Positions 26,567-35,355 of a DNA stretch of 64,000 bases are shown here, in pieces; the first letter of the stretch is position 1, and each line of letters starts with the position of its first letter. The position numbers and the translations under genes were made by a program. The DNA lies in NCBI GenBank assembly GCA_022843745.1, contig JALHNB010000006.1, positions 28,602 to 92,601 on the forward strand, written 5' to 3'. The DNA is from Anaerolineae bacterium. Its GTDB lineage: Bacteria > Chloroflexota > Anaerolineae > Aggregatilineales > Phototrophicaceae. The notes below the pieces were generated by a model. That model did not search any database. It saw only the letters and a program-made list of their open reading frames with translations, and was not told the origin of the DNA.

Positions 26567-26601
26567 CATAGGGACACAGCACACGTGTCCCTATGATTTT
26601 C
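26567..26601 (+). terminator. Terminator after the SLATT pair
   Basis: A perfect 11-bp stem (CATAGGGACAC with GTGTCCCTATG) and 7-nt loop followed by ATTTTCC, 30 nt beyond the stop. It isolates the pair from the downstream amidohydrolase. Confidence 0.8.
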
Positions 26602-26615
26602 CAGGTAGGCTTTTG

Positions 26616-28199
26616 ATGATTCTTTTACACAATGGCACTATTCATACAATGGACTCGCGCTACCCCGCGCCGGAAGCGATACTCACCGCCGACGATGGTC
26701 GCATTCTGGCTGTCGGCGCGTTAGCAGAGTGCGAAGCGGCAGCAAAACCCGCCACGCAGCGCGTCAATCTTGGCGGGCGCACGCTCATTCCCGGCTTTAA
26801 CGATGCTCATGTTCACATCTGGAAAGTGGGCTTGCTGCTCACCAAGCAGGTGGATGCACGCCGAGCGCTTGCACCGGATATAGAGTCGATCATCAGCCGC
26901 TTTCACGAACGTGCGCAAAATTTACCCGCCGGGACGTGGATCACTGGACGCGGCTACAACGAGGCTGAACTCCCAGAACGCCGCCACCTGACTCGTTTCG
27001 ATCTCGACGCTGCTAGTCCCGACCATCCGATTGCCCTCACGCGCACCTGCGGTCACATGATCGTCGCCAACACGCTCGCGCTCCGGTTGGCAAATATCCA
27101 CGCGGAAACGGCTGATCCCCCCGGTGGCGTGATCGTGCGCGACGAAAACGGCCAGCCAACCGGGCTACTTCAGGAAACAGCGATGGGCTTCCTCAACCGC
27201 GCCATGCCGGAAGTTTCCGACGGCGATATGGCTGATGCGATCAAAGCCGCGAACCGTCATCAACTCAGCCTGGGAATCACCAGTGCCACCGATCCGCTGC
27301 TGACTCCCGCGATTTTAGAAGTTTATCGTCAGCTTGAAGCCAATGATGAACTCGCGGTGCGCGTCAACGGTCTGCCGATCCGCCGTCCTGATGGCGGTAA
27401 AGAAACGCTGCCCCTGCCAGAACGCTTCATCAGCGATAAATTGCGGATCGAATGCGTGAAATTTTTTGCCGATGGTGGCCTCAGCGGGGCAACGGCGGCG
27501 TTGAGCATGGACTATAAAGTAACAGGCGGGCGGGGCGTACTGCGCTTTGACACTGACGAATTAACCGAACTGATGTGGGAAGCGCACGAGGCGGGCTTTC
27601 GCATTGGCACGCACGCGATTGGCGATGTTGCGCTGGAACAGATCATCAGTGCCTACGAAGAACTGCATCGCCGCAAACCCAACGGCCTGCGCCATCGCAT
27701 CGAGCATTTAGGATTGCCGGACGCTGATATGCTCAAGCGATGCCGAGCCATCAACGTAATCGCCGTACCGCAAACTGTATTTTTGCCTGCTTTGGGCGCG
27801 AGTTTCCGCCGATATTTGCCGGATGTTTTCCTCCCTCGTTGCTATCCTGTCCGCGCCATGCTCGACGCTGGCCTGACCGTCGCGCTCAGTTCCGACGCGC
27901 CCGTCGTGCCAGATGACAATCCCATTCTGGGCATGAAAGCCGCGATTGACCGCCGCGATCACGAAGGCAACCCGATTGCGCCGGAGCAGGCGATTACCCC
28001 TTATGAAGCGCTCTGCGCCTACACGATGGGCGGCGCGATTGCCAGCGGCGACACCGAAAATCGCGGCAGCCTCACACCCGGAAAATGGGCGGATATGGTG
28101 ATTTTAAGCGGTGATCCGCTGAACACGCCGCCGGAGAATCTGCTAAAATTGAAGGTGGAACACACCTATGTTGGCGGAAAACTGGTTTTCGAAGGATAG
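26616..28199 (+). CDS. YtcJ-like metal-dependent amidohydrolase
   Basis: 527 residues from the ATG at 26616; the frame is open upstream but that part overlaps the SLATT gene and the terminator. Family landmarks: FNDAHVHIW (HxH metal ligands), GRGYNEAELPE, KFFADGGLSGATAA, GTHAIGD and RIEHLGL (metal His), and ALSSDAPV (catalytic Asp), then a C-terminal composite strand domain (GKWADMVILSGDPL). Such enzymes hydrolyse amide bonds of small N-acyl or formamide compounds; the substrate is unknown. It ends 7 nt before the MOSC gene. Confidence 0.9.
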   Translation: MILLHNGTIHTMDSRYPAPEAILTADDGRILAVGALAECEAAAKPATQRVNLGGRTLIPGFNDAHVHIWKVGLLLTKQVDARRALAPDIESIISRFHERAQNLPAGTWITGRGYNEAELPERRHLTRFDLDAASPDHPIALTRTCGHMIVANTLALRLANIHAETADPPGGVIVRDENGQPTGLLQETAMGFLNRAMPEVSDGDMADAIKAANRHQLSLGITSATDPLLTPAILEVYRQLEANDELAVRVNGLPIRRPDGGKETLPLPERFISDKLRIECVKFFADGGLSGATAALSMDYKVTGGRGVLRFDTDELTELMWEAHEAGFRIGTHAIGDVALEQIISAYEELHRRKPNGLRHRIEHLGLPDADMLKRCRAINVIAVPQTVFLPALGASFRRYLPDVFLPRCYPVRAMLDAGLTVALSSDAPVVPDDNPILGMKAAIDRRDHEGNPIAPEQAITPYEALCAYTMGGAIASGDTENRGSLTPGKWADMVILSGDPLNTPPENLLKLKVEHTYVGGKLVFEG

Positions 28200-28206
28200 A
28201 GGATCA

Positions 28207-28863
28207 ATGACCACACCCACGCTGCTCTCCATTCAAGTCGGCCTACCCGCCCAACATGGTGCGGATCACATCTCCAAGAAATCCTGGGAATCGGGCATTT
28301 TTAAGCAGCCTATAGAGGGGCGCATCTGGCTTGATTCGATCAACCTGACTGGTGATGGTCAGCGCGATCTGGAAAATCACGGCGGCCCGTTCCGCGCACT
28401 CTTGTCCTATTCCGCCGAACTTTACCCGATGTGGCGCGAAGAACTTGGCAGACCTGATTTGTCCTACGGCATGTTTGGCGAGAATTTCACCATTTCCGGC
28501 CTGGACGAGACAACCGTCTGCATCGGCGATGTTTATGCCATTGGTCAGGCGCAGGTGCGGGTGTCACAGCCGCGTTTCCCCTGCTGGAAGCTGGCACGGC
28601 GCTGCGGTATCAAAGACCTGGCGGCGCGTGTCGAAGATAAAATGCGCGGCGGTTGGTATCAGCAGGTCTTGAAAGAAGGCTATGTCGAAGCAGGCGACTC
28701 GGTTCAATTGCTGGAACGTCCCTATCCCCAATATTCAATTCAGTTCATTTTCGCGCTCTCGGAAAAACGAATTGATGACCGCAAAAGCATCGCAGAATTA
28801 GCTGCTATTCCAGCACTCTCTGATGGTTGGCGAGAGATGTTCGCGGAGCGTTTGGCGGAATAG
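28207..28863 (+). CDS. MOSC-domain protein, YiiM-like
   Basis: 218 residues. Seen: GDGQRDLENHGGP, LSYGMFGENFT, GDVYAIGQAQVRVSQPRFPCWKLARR with the conserved Cys, and GGWYQQVLKEGYV. These are the YiiM branch of MOSC proteins, which bind molybdenum cofactor and reduce N-hydroxylated compounds such as 6-hydroxylaminopurine. The start at 28207 gives the usual family length. It probably shares a transcript with the amidohydrolase, 7 nt upstream. Confidence 0.9.
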   Translation: MTTPTLLSIQVGLPAQHGADHISKKSWESGIFKQPIEGRIWLDSINLTGDGQRDLENHGGPFRALLSYSAELYPMWREELGRPDLSYGMFGENFTISGLDETTVCIGDVYAIGQAQVRVSQPRFPCWKLARRCGIKDLAARVEDKMRGGWYQQVLKEGYVEAGDSVQLLERPYPQYSIQFIFALSEKRIDDRKSIAELAAIPALSDGWREMFAERLAE

Positions 28864-29042
28864 AATATTAGTTCCACGCCAAATGTGCAGTTACTACAAA
28901 AATAGCGTTTTGATCTGGTTGTAATCTGCCCGTAGCTTAATCTTTTGAACCTGTGATATACTGGCTTATGGATCAAACCCATGTGCGCGGCGCACAAGCG
29001 TTGGCGTTACCAAGTGAAAGCCACCCTTAAATAAGGTGAAAT

Positions 29043-29195
29043 ATGATCGACTTACACAGTCTTCTATCCACAATTCAAAAGCTGCTCTGGTGTTACCTCG
29101 ATATACTGGATAGCTTCAGACCGCGAAATCTTCTCTCTCCTGTCACGCACTCCAGACTCAGAATCAAGACTTTTCGCCTGACATATTTGTTCTGA
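29043..29195 (+). CDS. Possible 50-residue small protein
   Basis: In the 435-bp gap between the MOSC and dehydrogenase genes an ATG preceded by AAGGTGAAAT opens a 50-codon frame beginning MIDLHSLLSTIQKLLWCYLD. It has a hydrophobic N-terminal half and a basic C-terminal half. Only the ribosome site speaks for it; no family is recognised. I see nothing else in the gap. Confidence 0.25.
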   Translation: MIDLHSLLSTIQKLLWCYLDILDSFRPRNLLSPVTHSRLRIKTFRLTYLF

Positions 29196-29298
29196 CCCCG
29201 CACACGCGGCTTGTTTGCTTTAACCCGGATGCACCGCACCCGCTGGTCAATGCATCGTAAGCCGATTTTTTTGTTCTTACCTATGGAGAAATTCTTTA

Positions 29299-30747
29299 AT
29301 GACCAATTTGATTTTCAAGCAATTCATAAACGGAGAGTGGGTCGATGCAGCCAATGGCGGCACCTGGGAACTCATCAATCCGGCAACAGAAGAAATCATG
29401 ATGTCTGTGCCTTTTGGTGATGCTGCCGATGCTGAGGCTGCGATTGATGCTGCTGCTCGTGCCTTTCCAGATTGGTCGCAAAAAACACCCTACGCCCGCG
29501 CCGAAGTTTTGATGGCTACGTCCGCCTGGATCAAGGCGCGGTTGGATGAATTAGCCAGAATCACGACAGAAGAATGCGGCAAACCGTTCGTCCAATCCCG
29601 CGCGGAATGGCAGACCGCCGCTGCCCTGTTTGAGTGGTACGCCGAAGAATGCAAACGTGTTTATGGACGAATCATCCCTGCCCGCAAACCGGGCCGCCGA
29701 ATCCTTGTCACGCATCAGCCTATTGGTGTGGTCGGGACGATCACCGCCTGGAATTTTCCGGTCTATAACGCGGTACGGGCATGGGCGGCAGCGCTGGCGG
29801 CAGGCTGCACGGTTGTCGGGCGGCCTTCAGAGTTCACGCCACGCACGTTGATGGCAGCAGCGCAGGCTTTACACGAATCCGGCATCCCGAATGGCGTGAT
29901 TAACGTCATTAACGGCGACGCTGATTCGATGGGAAAAGCGATGCTGAAAGATGCGCGACTACGCAAAATGCACTTCACCGGCAGCACCCGTGTCGGCAAG
30001 CTGCTCATGCAGGGCGCGGCGGAAACCGTCACGCAGCTTTCGCTCGAACTCGGCGGTAATGCCCCGGCGATCATTTTCCCCGATGTCAACGTCGAAAAAA
30101 CCGTGCGTATGGCATTGGATGTTAAGTATCGCAACGCCGGACAAGTGTGCATCGCGCCGCAGCGCTTTTATGTCCACAGCAAAATTGTCGAGGAGTTTAT
30201 CGACCATGCCGTGACATTAAGCGAAAACTATAAAGTAGGCAATGGACTGGAAAAAACGACTGAAATTGGCCCGCTGATTAACGCCCGCCAACTGGAACGA
30301 GTAGAGGCAATGGTCGCTACCGCCCAGCAGGAAGGTGTTGAAATTCTCACAGGCGGTTCGCGCCCCTGGGGTGTATCGAAGGGCTACTTTTATAAACCAA
30401 CGGTGATGTCGGGAATCAAACAGGAGATGCAAATATGGAATGACGAAATTTTCGGCCCGGTGCTGCCGATTACCCCTTTTGACGATGTTGAACAAGTTAT
30501 TCAATTAGCAAATAAAACGGAGTATGGGTTGGCCGCTTACGTACAAACGAACGATATGAACACGGCGATTTACGCCTATGAGCACCTCGAATTTGGGATG
30601 GTTGGCATCAATGATTGGCTGCCATCGACACCCGAAGCCCCTTTTGGCGGAGTCAAGCAAAGCGGTATGGATCGCGAATGCGGCGCTGAAGGGCTGGAAT
30701 CTTACCTTGAAACCAAGACCATTTATATAGGAGACCTTTCACCATGA
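29299..30747 (+). CDS. NAD(P)-dependent aldehyde dehydrogenase, succinate-semialdehyde type
   Basis: 482 residues of the ALDH superfamily. FINGEWVDAANGGTWELINP at the start, GVVGTITAWNFPVYN, FTGSTRVGKLLM (cofactor turn), the general-base Glu in LELGGNAPAI, the nucleophile Cys in AGQVCIAPQRFYVH and EIFGPVLPI. It best fits the GabD-like branch oxidising succinate semialdehyde to succinate, consistent with the GabT-like enzymes upstream, but related aldehydes are possible. Its stop overlaps the following acetyltransferase start by 4 nt. Confidence 0.88.
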   Translation: MTNLIFKQFINGEWVDAANGGTWELINPATEEIMMSVPFGDAADAEAAIDAAARAFPDWSQKTPYARAEVLMATSAWIKARLDELARITTEECGKPFVQSRAEWQTAAALFEWYAEECKRVYGRIIPARKPGRRILVTHQPIGVVGTITAWNFPVYNAVRAWAAALAAGCTVVGRPSEFTPRTLMAAAQALHESGIPNGVINVINGDADSMGKAMLKDARLRKMHFTGSTRVGKLLMQGAAETVTQLSLELGGNAPAIIFPDVNVEKTVRMALDVKYRNAGQVCIAPQRFYVHSKIVEEFIDHAVTLSENYKVGNGLEKTTEIGPLINARQLERVEAMVATAQQEGVEILTGGSRPWGVSKGYFYKPTVMSGIKQEMQIWNDEIFGPVLPITPFDDVEQVIQLANKTEYGLAAYVQTNDMNTAIYAYEHLEFGMVGINDWLPSTPEAPFGGVKQSGMDRECGAEGLESYLETKTIYIGDLSP

Positions 30748-31427
30748 GTACCATGCTTAGTCACGATTTTCAGGTTCGTGTTGTCAATACAACTCGAAAG
30801 CATGTTCACGATTTAGAAGCTTTACAGCGTCTTTGCTACCCGACGCTCACCGAAATCGAAATATTTACCGCCGAGAAATACCTCAATCACCTCAGATTGT
30901 TCCCGCAAGGCCAGTTTATTGCGCTTGCCGAAGTCAACGGCAGAGAAATTCCTGTTGGCTCGACAACCACTTTCCGCACGGACTTCGATTTTAATCATAT
31001 CGAGCATACCTTCCAGGAAGCGATTGCCAACGGATGGTTATCTAATGATGACCCACAAGGCGAATGGCTTTATGGTGTCGATATGATGGTTCATCCCAAA
31101 TTCCGGGGGCATGGTGTCGCGGGCAAGTTGTATAAGGCACGCCGCGATCTGGCGATGAAGCTCAATATGCGGGGCGAAATGGCTGGCGGGATGCTGCCCG
31201 GTTACGACCAGCACCGCAAACAGATGACCATCGAGCAATATGTCAAAGCCATCGTCGCCGGGAAGCTGAAGGGGCCAACAATCTCCGCGCAGCTCAAATA
31301 TGGTTTTAAGGTGCGCGGCATCCTGTATAATCACATCACCGATCCACGTTCGGATAACGCGGCGACTTTGATCGTGCGCGAAAATCCACATTATCAATCT
31401 GGCGATGATTTCGTCAGGGCGGGTTGA
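30744..31427 (+). CDS. GNAT-family acetyltransferase (first of tandem pair)
   Basis: 227 residues. The acetyl-CoA site is VDMMVHPKFRGHGVAGKLYKARRDLA (R-G-H-G-V-A loop). A FIALAEVNG beta strand and a family-specific block (GGMLPGYDQHRKQMTIEQYV) are shared with the next gene. It overlaps the dehydrogenase by 4 nt, so is translationally coupled to it. The acceptor is unknown. Confidence 0.85.
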   Translation: MSTMLSHDFQVRVVNTTRKHVHDLEALQRLCYPTLTEIEIFTAEKYLNHLRLFPQGQFIALAEVNGREIPVGSTTTFRTDFDFNHIEHTFQEAIANGWLSNDDPQGEWLYGVDMMVHPKFRGHGVAGKLYKARRDLAMKLNMRGEMAGGMLPGYDQHRKQMTIEQYVKAIVAGKLKGPTISAQLKYGFKVRGILYNHITDPRSDNAATLIVRENPHYQSGDDFVRAG

Positions 31428-31444
31428 CTGCTTAAGGAGTAGCG

Positions 31445-32068
31445 TTGATACACGTCACAAACACACGACTGGAACACGTCCAGGCGTTGGAAGATATTCA
31501 GCGCCTGGTCTTCGGTCATCTGCCGGAGATCGCCCAATTTACAGCAACCATGTACAGCCGTCACATCGAAATTTTCCCTGACGGTCAATTTATCGCGCTG
31601 GTCACGGAAGGCGATCAATCTGTCGTCGCAGGTGCAACAACCACTTTTCGCACAGCAGATTTCGACCACATTCGACATCCATTCGATGGCAGCACATCCT
31701 GGTTGAGCGATCATGATGACGATGGTGAGTGGTTATACGGCGTAGACATCAGCGTCCATCCAGCTTATCAGCGGCGCGGGGTCGCGACCCAAATTTATGT
31801 GGCGCGGGCGGATCTGGTCAAACGCCTGAATTTACGCGGCGAAGTGGCTGCGGGGCTGCTGGCAGGCTATCATCGCTATCAGAAAGACCTGACCATTGAG
31901 CAATATGTGGAAAAAGTGATCGCGCGAGAACTCATTGACCCTACCGTATCCGCGCAAATGCGAAACGGTTTTGTCATCCGCGACATCCTTTATAACTACG
32001 TCGATAATCCACAGGCGAACAACTGCGCAGCGCTCATCGTGCGCGAAAATCCATATTATCAGCCCTGA
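31445..32068 (+). CDS. GNAT-family acetyltransferase (second of tandem pair)
   Basis: 207 residues, starting at TTG with AAGGAG seven bases upstream. It parallels the preceding protein along its whole length: HVQALEDIQRL, FIALVTEGDQS, VDISVHPAYQRRGVATQIY (acetyl-CoA loop), GLLAGYHRYQKDLTIEQYV and IVRENPYYQ. The two are clearly a tandem duplication. Both follow the dehydrogenase, so they may act on a product of that pathway; this is inference. Confidence 0.85.
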   Translation: MIHVTNTRLEHVQALEDIQRLVFGHLPEIAQFTATMYSRHIEIFPDGQFIALVTEGDQSVVAGATTTFRTADFDHIRHPFDGSTSWLSDHDDDGEWLYGVDISVHPAYQRRGVATQIYVARADLVKRLNLRGEVAAGLLAGYHRYQKDLTIEQYVEKVIARELIDPTVSAQMRNGFVIRDILYNYVDNPQANNCAALIVRENPYYQP

Positions 32069-32121
32069 TCCGATTTCCCCATTGATTCAAGACCCTTTTT
32101 TCGCTAAAATTCTTATATCTT

Positions 32122-32194
32122 GGCTCCGTAGCTCAATTGGCAGAGCAGTTGACTCTTAATCAACGTGTTCTGGGTTCGATTCCCAGCGGGGTCA
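32122..32194 (+). tRNA. tRNA-Lys (anticodon CTT)
   Basis: A 73-nt cloverleaf. Acceptor stem GGCTCCG with CGGGGTC (two G-U pairs), D arm with GCTCAATTGGCAGAGC, anticodon stem GTTGA/TCAAC with loop CTCTTAA giving anticodon CTT, T arm CTGGG-TTCGATT-CCCAG, and discriminator A. CCA is not encoded. Confidence 0.95.
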
Positions 32195-32207
32195 CAACTT
32201 TTAATGC

Positions 32208-32236
32208 AAAACCTCCACACGCGGAGGTTTTTTTGT
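32208..32236 (+). terminator. Terminator after tRNA-Lys
   Basis: AAAACCTCC and GGAGGTTTT form a 9-bp stem with a 6-nt loop followed by T-rich sequence, 14 nt after the tRNA. The rest of the gap to lysE (32237-32479) is non-coding apart from the palindrome at 32416. Confidence 0.88.
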
Positions 32237-32415
32237 TGTTCTGGGCCTGAACTCCCTAGCTCCCAAAGCACGTCCTCATGAACAGGGACAAAATAGGGAC
32301 ACAATGAGGACACCACGCCTCACGATTGTATGATAAAGTTACTTCAGGTTAAGACATCGCCAGCCAGTCGCCACAAGTCCAATAAAAACAGTCAACCAGC
32401 TAGTCAAACTATTTA

Positions 32416-32436
32416 GGTAAACCCAACTTGTTTACC
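32416..32436. promoter_or_regulatory. Operator-like palindrome upstream of LysE exporter
   Basis: GGTAAAC, 7 nt, GTTTACC: a perfect interrupted inverted repeat 44 bp before the exporter start. LysE/ArgO genes are usually activated by LysR-type regulators, which bind such sites, but no regulator gene lies beside it. Confidence 0.5.
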
Positions 32437-32479
32437 CGTCTATTTACGCGCCGATTTTTACGCTGAAAGAGAATTTTTT

Positions 32480-33127
32480 ATGGCCGCCGCAACCATTGCA
32501 GACTCGATCAACCCACTCGCTCAAGGATTTCTACTGTGTGCCAGCATTATTATTGCCGTTGGCCCACAAAATCTGTTTATCCTACGTCAGGGGTTGCAGC
32601 GCCAGCATTTATTTGCGATAGCATTGGTCAGCACATTGGCTGACGTGGTGTTGATTTCCATCGGAGTGGGCGGTCTTAGCTCGCTTATCTCTGCCAGCGG
32701 CATCTTTCAGACGATCATTACCGTTGGTGGTGTCCTCTTTCTCGTAACTTGCGGTGCTCGTGCCTTGCTCAAGGCTTCTCAACGACGTTTAGTGTCCCCT
32801 GACACAACCCCCAACACGGCAACCACTGGCATGATGGCGATTCTTACGGCGCTCAGTTTCTCGTTGCTCAATCCCGCAGCCTATCTGGATACGCTCGTCA
32901 TTATTGGGTCAAAAAGTCTCTTATTTCCCGATGAACAGCGTCTCATTTTTGGGATCGGCGCAGTATTATCATCGACATTCTGGTTTTTCTCACTGGCATA
33001 CGGCGCTAGCAAACTGGCTCCAATCTTTCGTTCTCAGGTGGCATGGCGCACACTTGATTTCGTCAGCGGCATCATCATGCTTGGTATGGCGCTTACGATG
33101 ATTGGCACAACGCATCTGATGGCATAA
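32480..33127 (+). CDS. LysE/ArgO-type amino-acid exporter
   Basis: 215 residues with about six transmembrane helices. The signature AVGPQNLFILRQGLQRQH near the N-terminus and FSLLNPAAYLDTLVIIGS in the middle are those of LysE/ArgO, which export basic amino acids (lysine, arginine) by proton exchange. The ATG at 32480 follows only an A/T-rich stretch. It converges on the two-component operon, 2 nt apart. Confidence 0.92.
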   Translation: MAAATIADSINPLAQGFLLCASIIIAVGPQNLFILRQGLQRQHLFAIALVSTLADVVLISIGVGGLSSLISASGIFQTIITVGGVLFLVTCGARALLKASQRRLVSPDTTPNTATTGMMAILTALSFSLLNPAAYLDTLVIIGSKSLLFPDEQRLIFGIGAVLSSTFWFFSLAYGASKLAPIFRSQVAWRTLDFVSGIIMLGMALTMIGTTHLMA

Positions 33128-33129
33128 AA

Positions 33130-33774
33130 TTATTCAATACCAGCCCGACGCGCTTTTTTAGCGGCATCCATACGATCACTTACTTCTAATTTTTTTAACA
33201 CCTGTGACACATAGTTACGCACCGTCTTGGGAGATAATGTCAACTTTTCAGAAATGGTTGGGTTGTCATCTCCGGCGGCAATGAGCGCCAGAATATCCTG
33301 CTCCCGTCGGCTCAATTTAGGCAGTTCGTCCTCTGACTCAGGCTGTGGGGTCTGAATCTGCGAAAACCATTGCATGATATGTCCGGCAATCCGAGGACTA
33401 AATACGGCTCCGCCCGTAGCCGCTACCCGCAGCGTTTGCAGCATCTCAGTGTGTTTAATCCCCTTCAGGATGTAGCCCGATGCACCTGCCCGCATGGCAG
33501 CAAACACCGATTTATCATCCTCAAACATGGTCAGCATCAGCACAATCAGATTAGGATAATGCTGTTTGAGGCGGCGTGTTACCTCGATACCATTTTCACC
33601 CGGCATGTTGATGTCCATCAGCACCAGGTCTGGCTGTAAATTGGCAAGCTTATCCAGTAAATCCGCCCCCGACTCCGCTTCACCGATCAGCATCATATCT
33701 TCAGATGAATCAATTAACACGCGCAGACCTTCTCTAAAAATCTCGTGATCGTCAACAACGAAAATATTAATCAT
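33130..33774 (-). CDS. NarL/LuxR-type response regulator
   Basis: 214 residues. Receiver with phosphoacceptor Asp54 (DLVLMDINMPGENG) and Lys in GYILKG, then a short linker and a LuxR-type helix-turn-helix (LSRREQDILALIAAG, then ISEKLTLSPKTVRNYVSQVL). It is phosphorylated by the adjacent kinase, whose stop directly precedes its start, and binds DNA as a dimer. The direct repeats upstream of the kinase are a plausible autoregulatory site. Confidence 0.94.
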   Translation of the reverse strand: MINIFVVDDHEIFREGLRVLIDSSEDMMLIGEAESGADLLDKLANLQPDLVLMDINMPGENGIEVTRRLKQHYPNLIVLMLTMFEDDKSVFAAMRAGASGYILKGIKHTEMLQTLRVAATGGAVFSPRIAGHIMQWFSQIQTPQPESEDELPKLSRREQDILALIAAGDDNPTISEKLTLSPKTVRNYVSQVLKKLEVSDRMDAAKKARRAGIE

Positions 33775-35082
33775 TTATTGTTTATCCTTCATGGCATCCG
33801 TTTCTGATAGAAGCGGAATAGAGATCGATAAACGGGTTCCTTGCGGCTTGGTTGGAACGATGGCGAAAGTGCCGCCCAGTTCCTCTGCACGTTCACGCAT
33901 GGAGGTTAATCCGACCCCTGCCCTATAGTTGACCGCAATACCCACACCGTTATCCATAATATCAATATTAAGATTACCATCTATAACTATCAGCTGCACT
34001 TCACAACGGGTCGCCTGCGCATGTAGGATGACGTTATCCAGAGCAGTTTGCATAATACGGAAAGCAGCGACTTCGACTGCCGCCGTCAATACAGGCATCT
34101 GTGGTGGCAATTTGAGATCAATCTCTACAGACTTTGTACCTTGCGCCACGAAGTCGGTGATTGCACCCGTTAGGCCGAGTTGGTCAAGCAGAGGCGGCCT
34201 TAGCTCATAGACAAGCTGGCGGATATTGGTCAACGTTCCTTCAATTCCGTTCTGCAAATCGTCCAGAATTTTGGCTGTTTTTTCCGGGTTCTTGTGCAGC
34301 AATTCCTGCGCTGCCCCCACACGAAACATCTGGGCTGCCAGGGTTGGCCCCAATCCATCGTGCAGATCACGTCGCAAACGACGGCGTTCTTCCTCGCGGG
34401 CTGTCACAATTTTCTGACGCGAAATCTGGAGTTCGCGGTTCAAATGCACTTGCTCATCGGCGAAATGGCGATATTTATCGAGCAAGCTTCGGTAAAAGGC
34501 GTTGGTATAACGGAGAATAAAAATCATAATCAGTGTCAGGATAAAGAATTTAAGTGAAGTAAATTGTGCGGAATAGTTCAGTAAAGGCGCAACAGGATCG
34601 CCAATAATGTCCTTATACAATACCCATGTGAGGGTAACAGCAATAATACCGAAGCTGATAAACATCCAGCGCCGCCACCCATAAAGCAGGGCGAGGATGA
34701 CGGCTATTAAAAAGGCAATATCGCCAAATCCGCGTGTGCCGCCATAAAGCAGGAGTACAGGCGGGACGGCAAGATGAATACAAAACACGTAAATACCCTG
34801 CATGATGTAGGAATAGGGTGTTTTGAGGTAATAAAGATTTGCCAATGCGATGGAGATCAGGCTGCCTAATATCGCAACAGATAGTGGTGGTGTCGGATCA
34901 TTCATGAGCTGACGAGCAGTAAAAGTGATCGTTAGAACAACCAGGGTTGCCACCATCAGGCCAATCCACAATTGACCGCGCAAACGATCCATATCGTCAC
35001 TGTGCAGATCGGGTAAATTCGGCTGCCCGGCTACGAGCTTCATATTGAGCGTTGATGTGGGGTCTTGTTGGCGACTGACCAT
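33775..35082 (-). CDS. Membrane sensor histidine kinase (HisKA_3/DegS-LiaS type)
   Basis: 435 residues. About five or six transmembrane helices span residues ~33-190, with no large external domain. A coiled coil leads to the HisKA_3 box RRRLRRDLHDGLGPTLAAQ (phosphorylated His), then the GHKL domain with TALDNVILHAQAT (N box), DNGVGI (G1) and GVGLTSMRERAEELGG (G2). It senses within or near the membrane and phosphorylates the downstream regulator; the genes abut. Confidence 0.93.
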   Translation of the reverse strand: MVSRQQDPTSTLNMKLVAGQPNLPDLHSDDMDRLRGQLWIGLMVATLVVLTITFTARQLMNDPTPPLSVAILGSLISIALANLYYLKTPYSYIMQGIYVFCIHLAVPPVLLLYGGTRGFGDIAFLIAVILALLYGWRRWMFISFGIIAVTLTWVLYKDIIGDPVAPLLNYSAQFTSLKFFILTLIMIFILRYTNAFYRSLLDKYRHFADEQVHLNRELQISRQKIVTAREEERRRLRRDLHDGLGPTLAAQMFRVGAAQELLHKNPEKTAKILDDLQNGIEGTLTNIRQLVYELRPPLLDQLGLTGAITDFVAQGTKSVEIDLKLPPQMPVLTAAVEVAAFRIMQTALDNVILHAQATRCEVQLIVIDGNLNIDIMDNGVGIAVNYRAGVGLTSMRERAEELGGTFAIVPTKPQGTRLSISIPLLSETDAMKDKQ

Positions 35083-35191
35083 ATTAACCTCTATCTGCCT
35101 GGTATTGAGCTAAATCTATACTCGTTATGAACATTTATTTGACTGCTTTTCTTCACTGAAACGATCTTTTTGTCTAACCTTTTTCATTATG

Positions 35192-35248
35192 AAGGTTTGC
35201 ATTGATACTAACCAGGGCTATTAAGGTTTGCATTGATACTAACCGGGG
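35192..35248. promoter_or_regulatory. Pair of 22-bp direct repeats between divergent genes
   Basis: AAGGTTTGCATTGATACTAA followed by CC occurs at 35192-35213 and 35223-35244, each followed by a G-rich tail (AGGG, GGGG). The centre-to-centre distance is 31 bp, three helical turns. It lies 110 bp upstream of both the histidine kinase and the acetylesterase-like gene and probably binds a regulator such as the NarL-type protein. Confidence 0.65.
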
Positions 35249-35355
35249 AATTATGGAGTCCGGTGTTGATCGAGGTCTCGAAAAAGTGGTAACGAGCAAA
35301 GTGAGCGTATCTGGATAAAATTGAGCAGGAATATATTTTTACGAAGGGGAACATA

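Noticed and set aside
26409..26615. N-terminal extension of the amidohydrolase
   Set aside because: It overlaps the SLATT gene and the terminator; the HxH-containing domain starts at 26616.
32113..32316. Minus-strand open frame across the tRNA
   Set aside because: It is antisense to tRNA-Lys, a well-known spurious reading.
33130..35082. Phosphorelay with the hybrid kinase at 45145
   Set aside because: Each system has its own receiver and is 10 kb away; no evidence of cross-talk.
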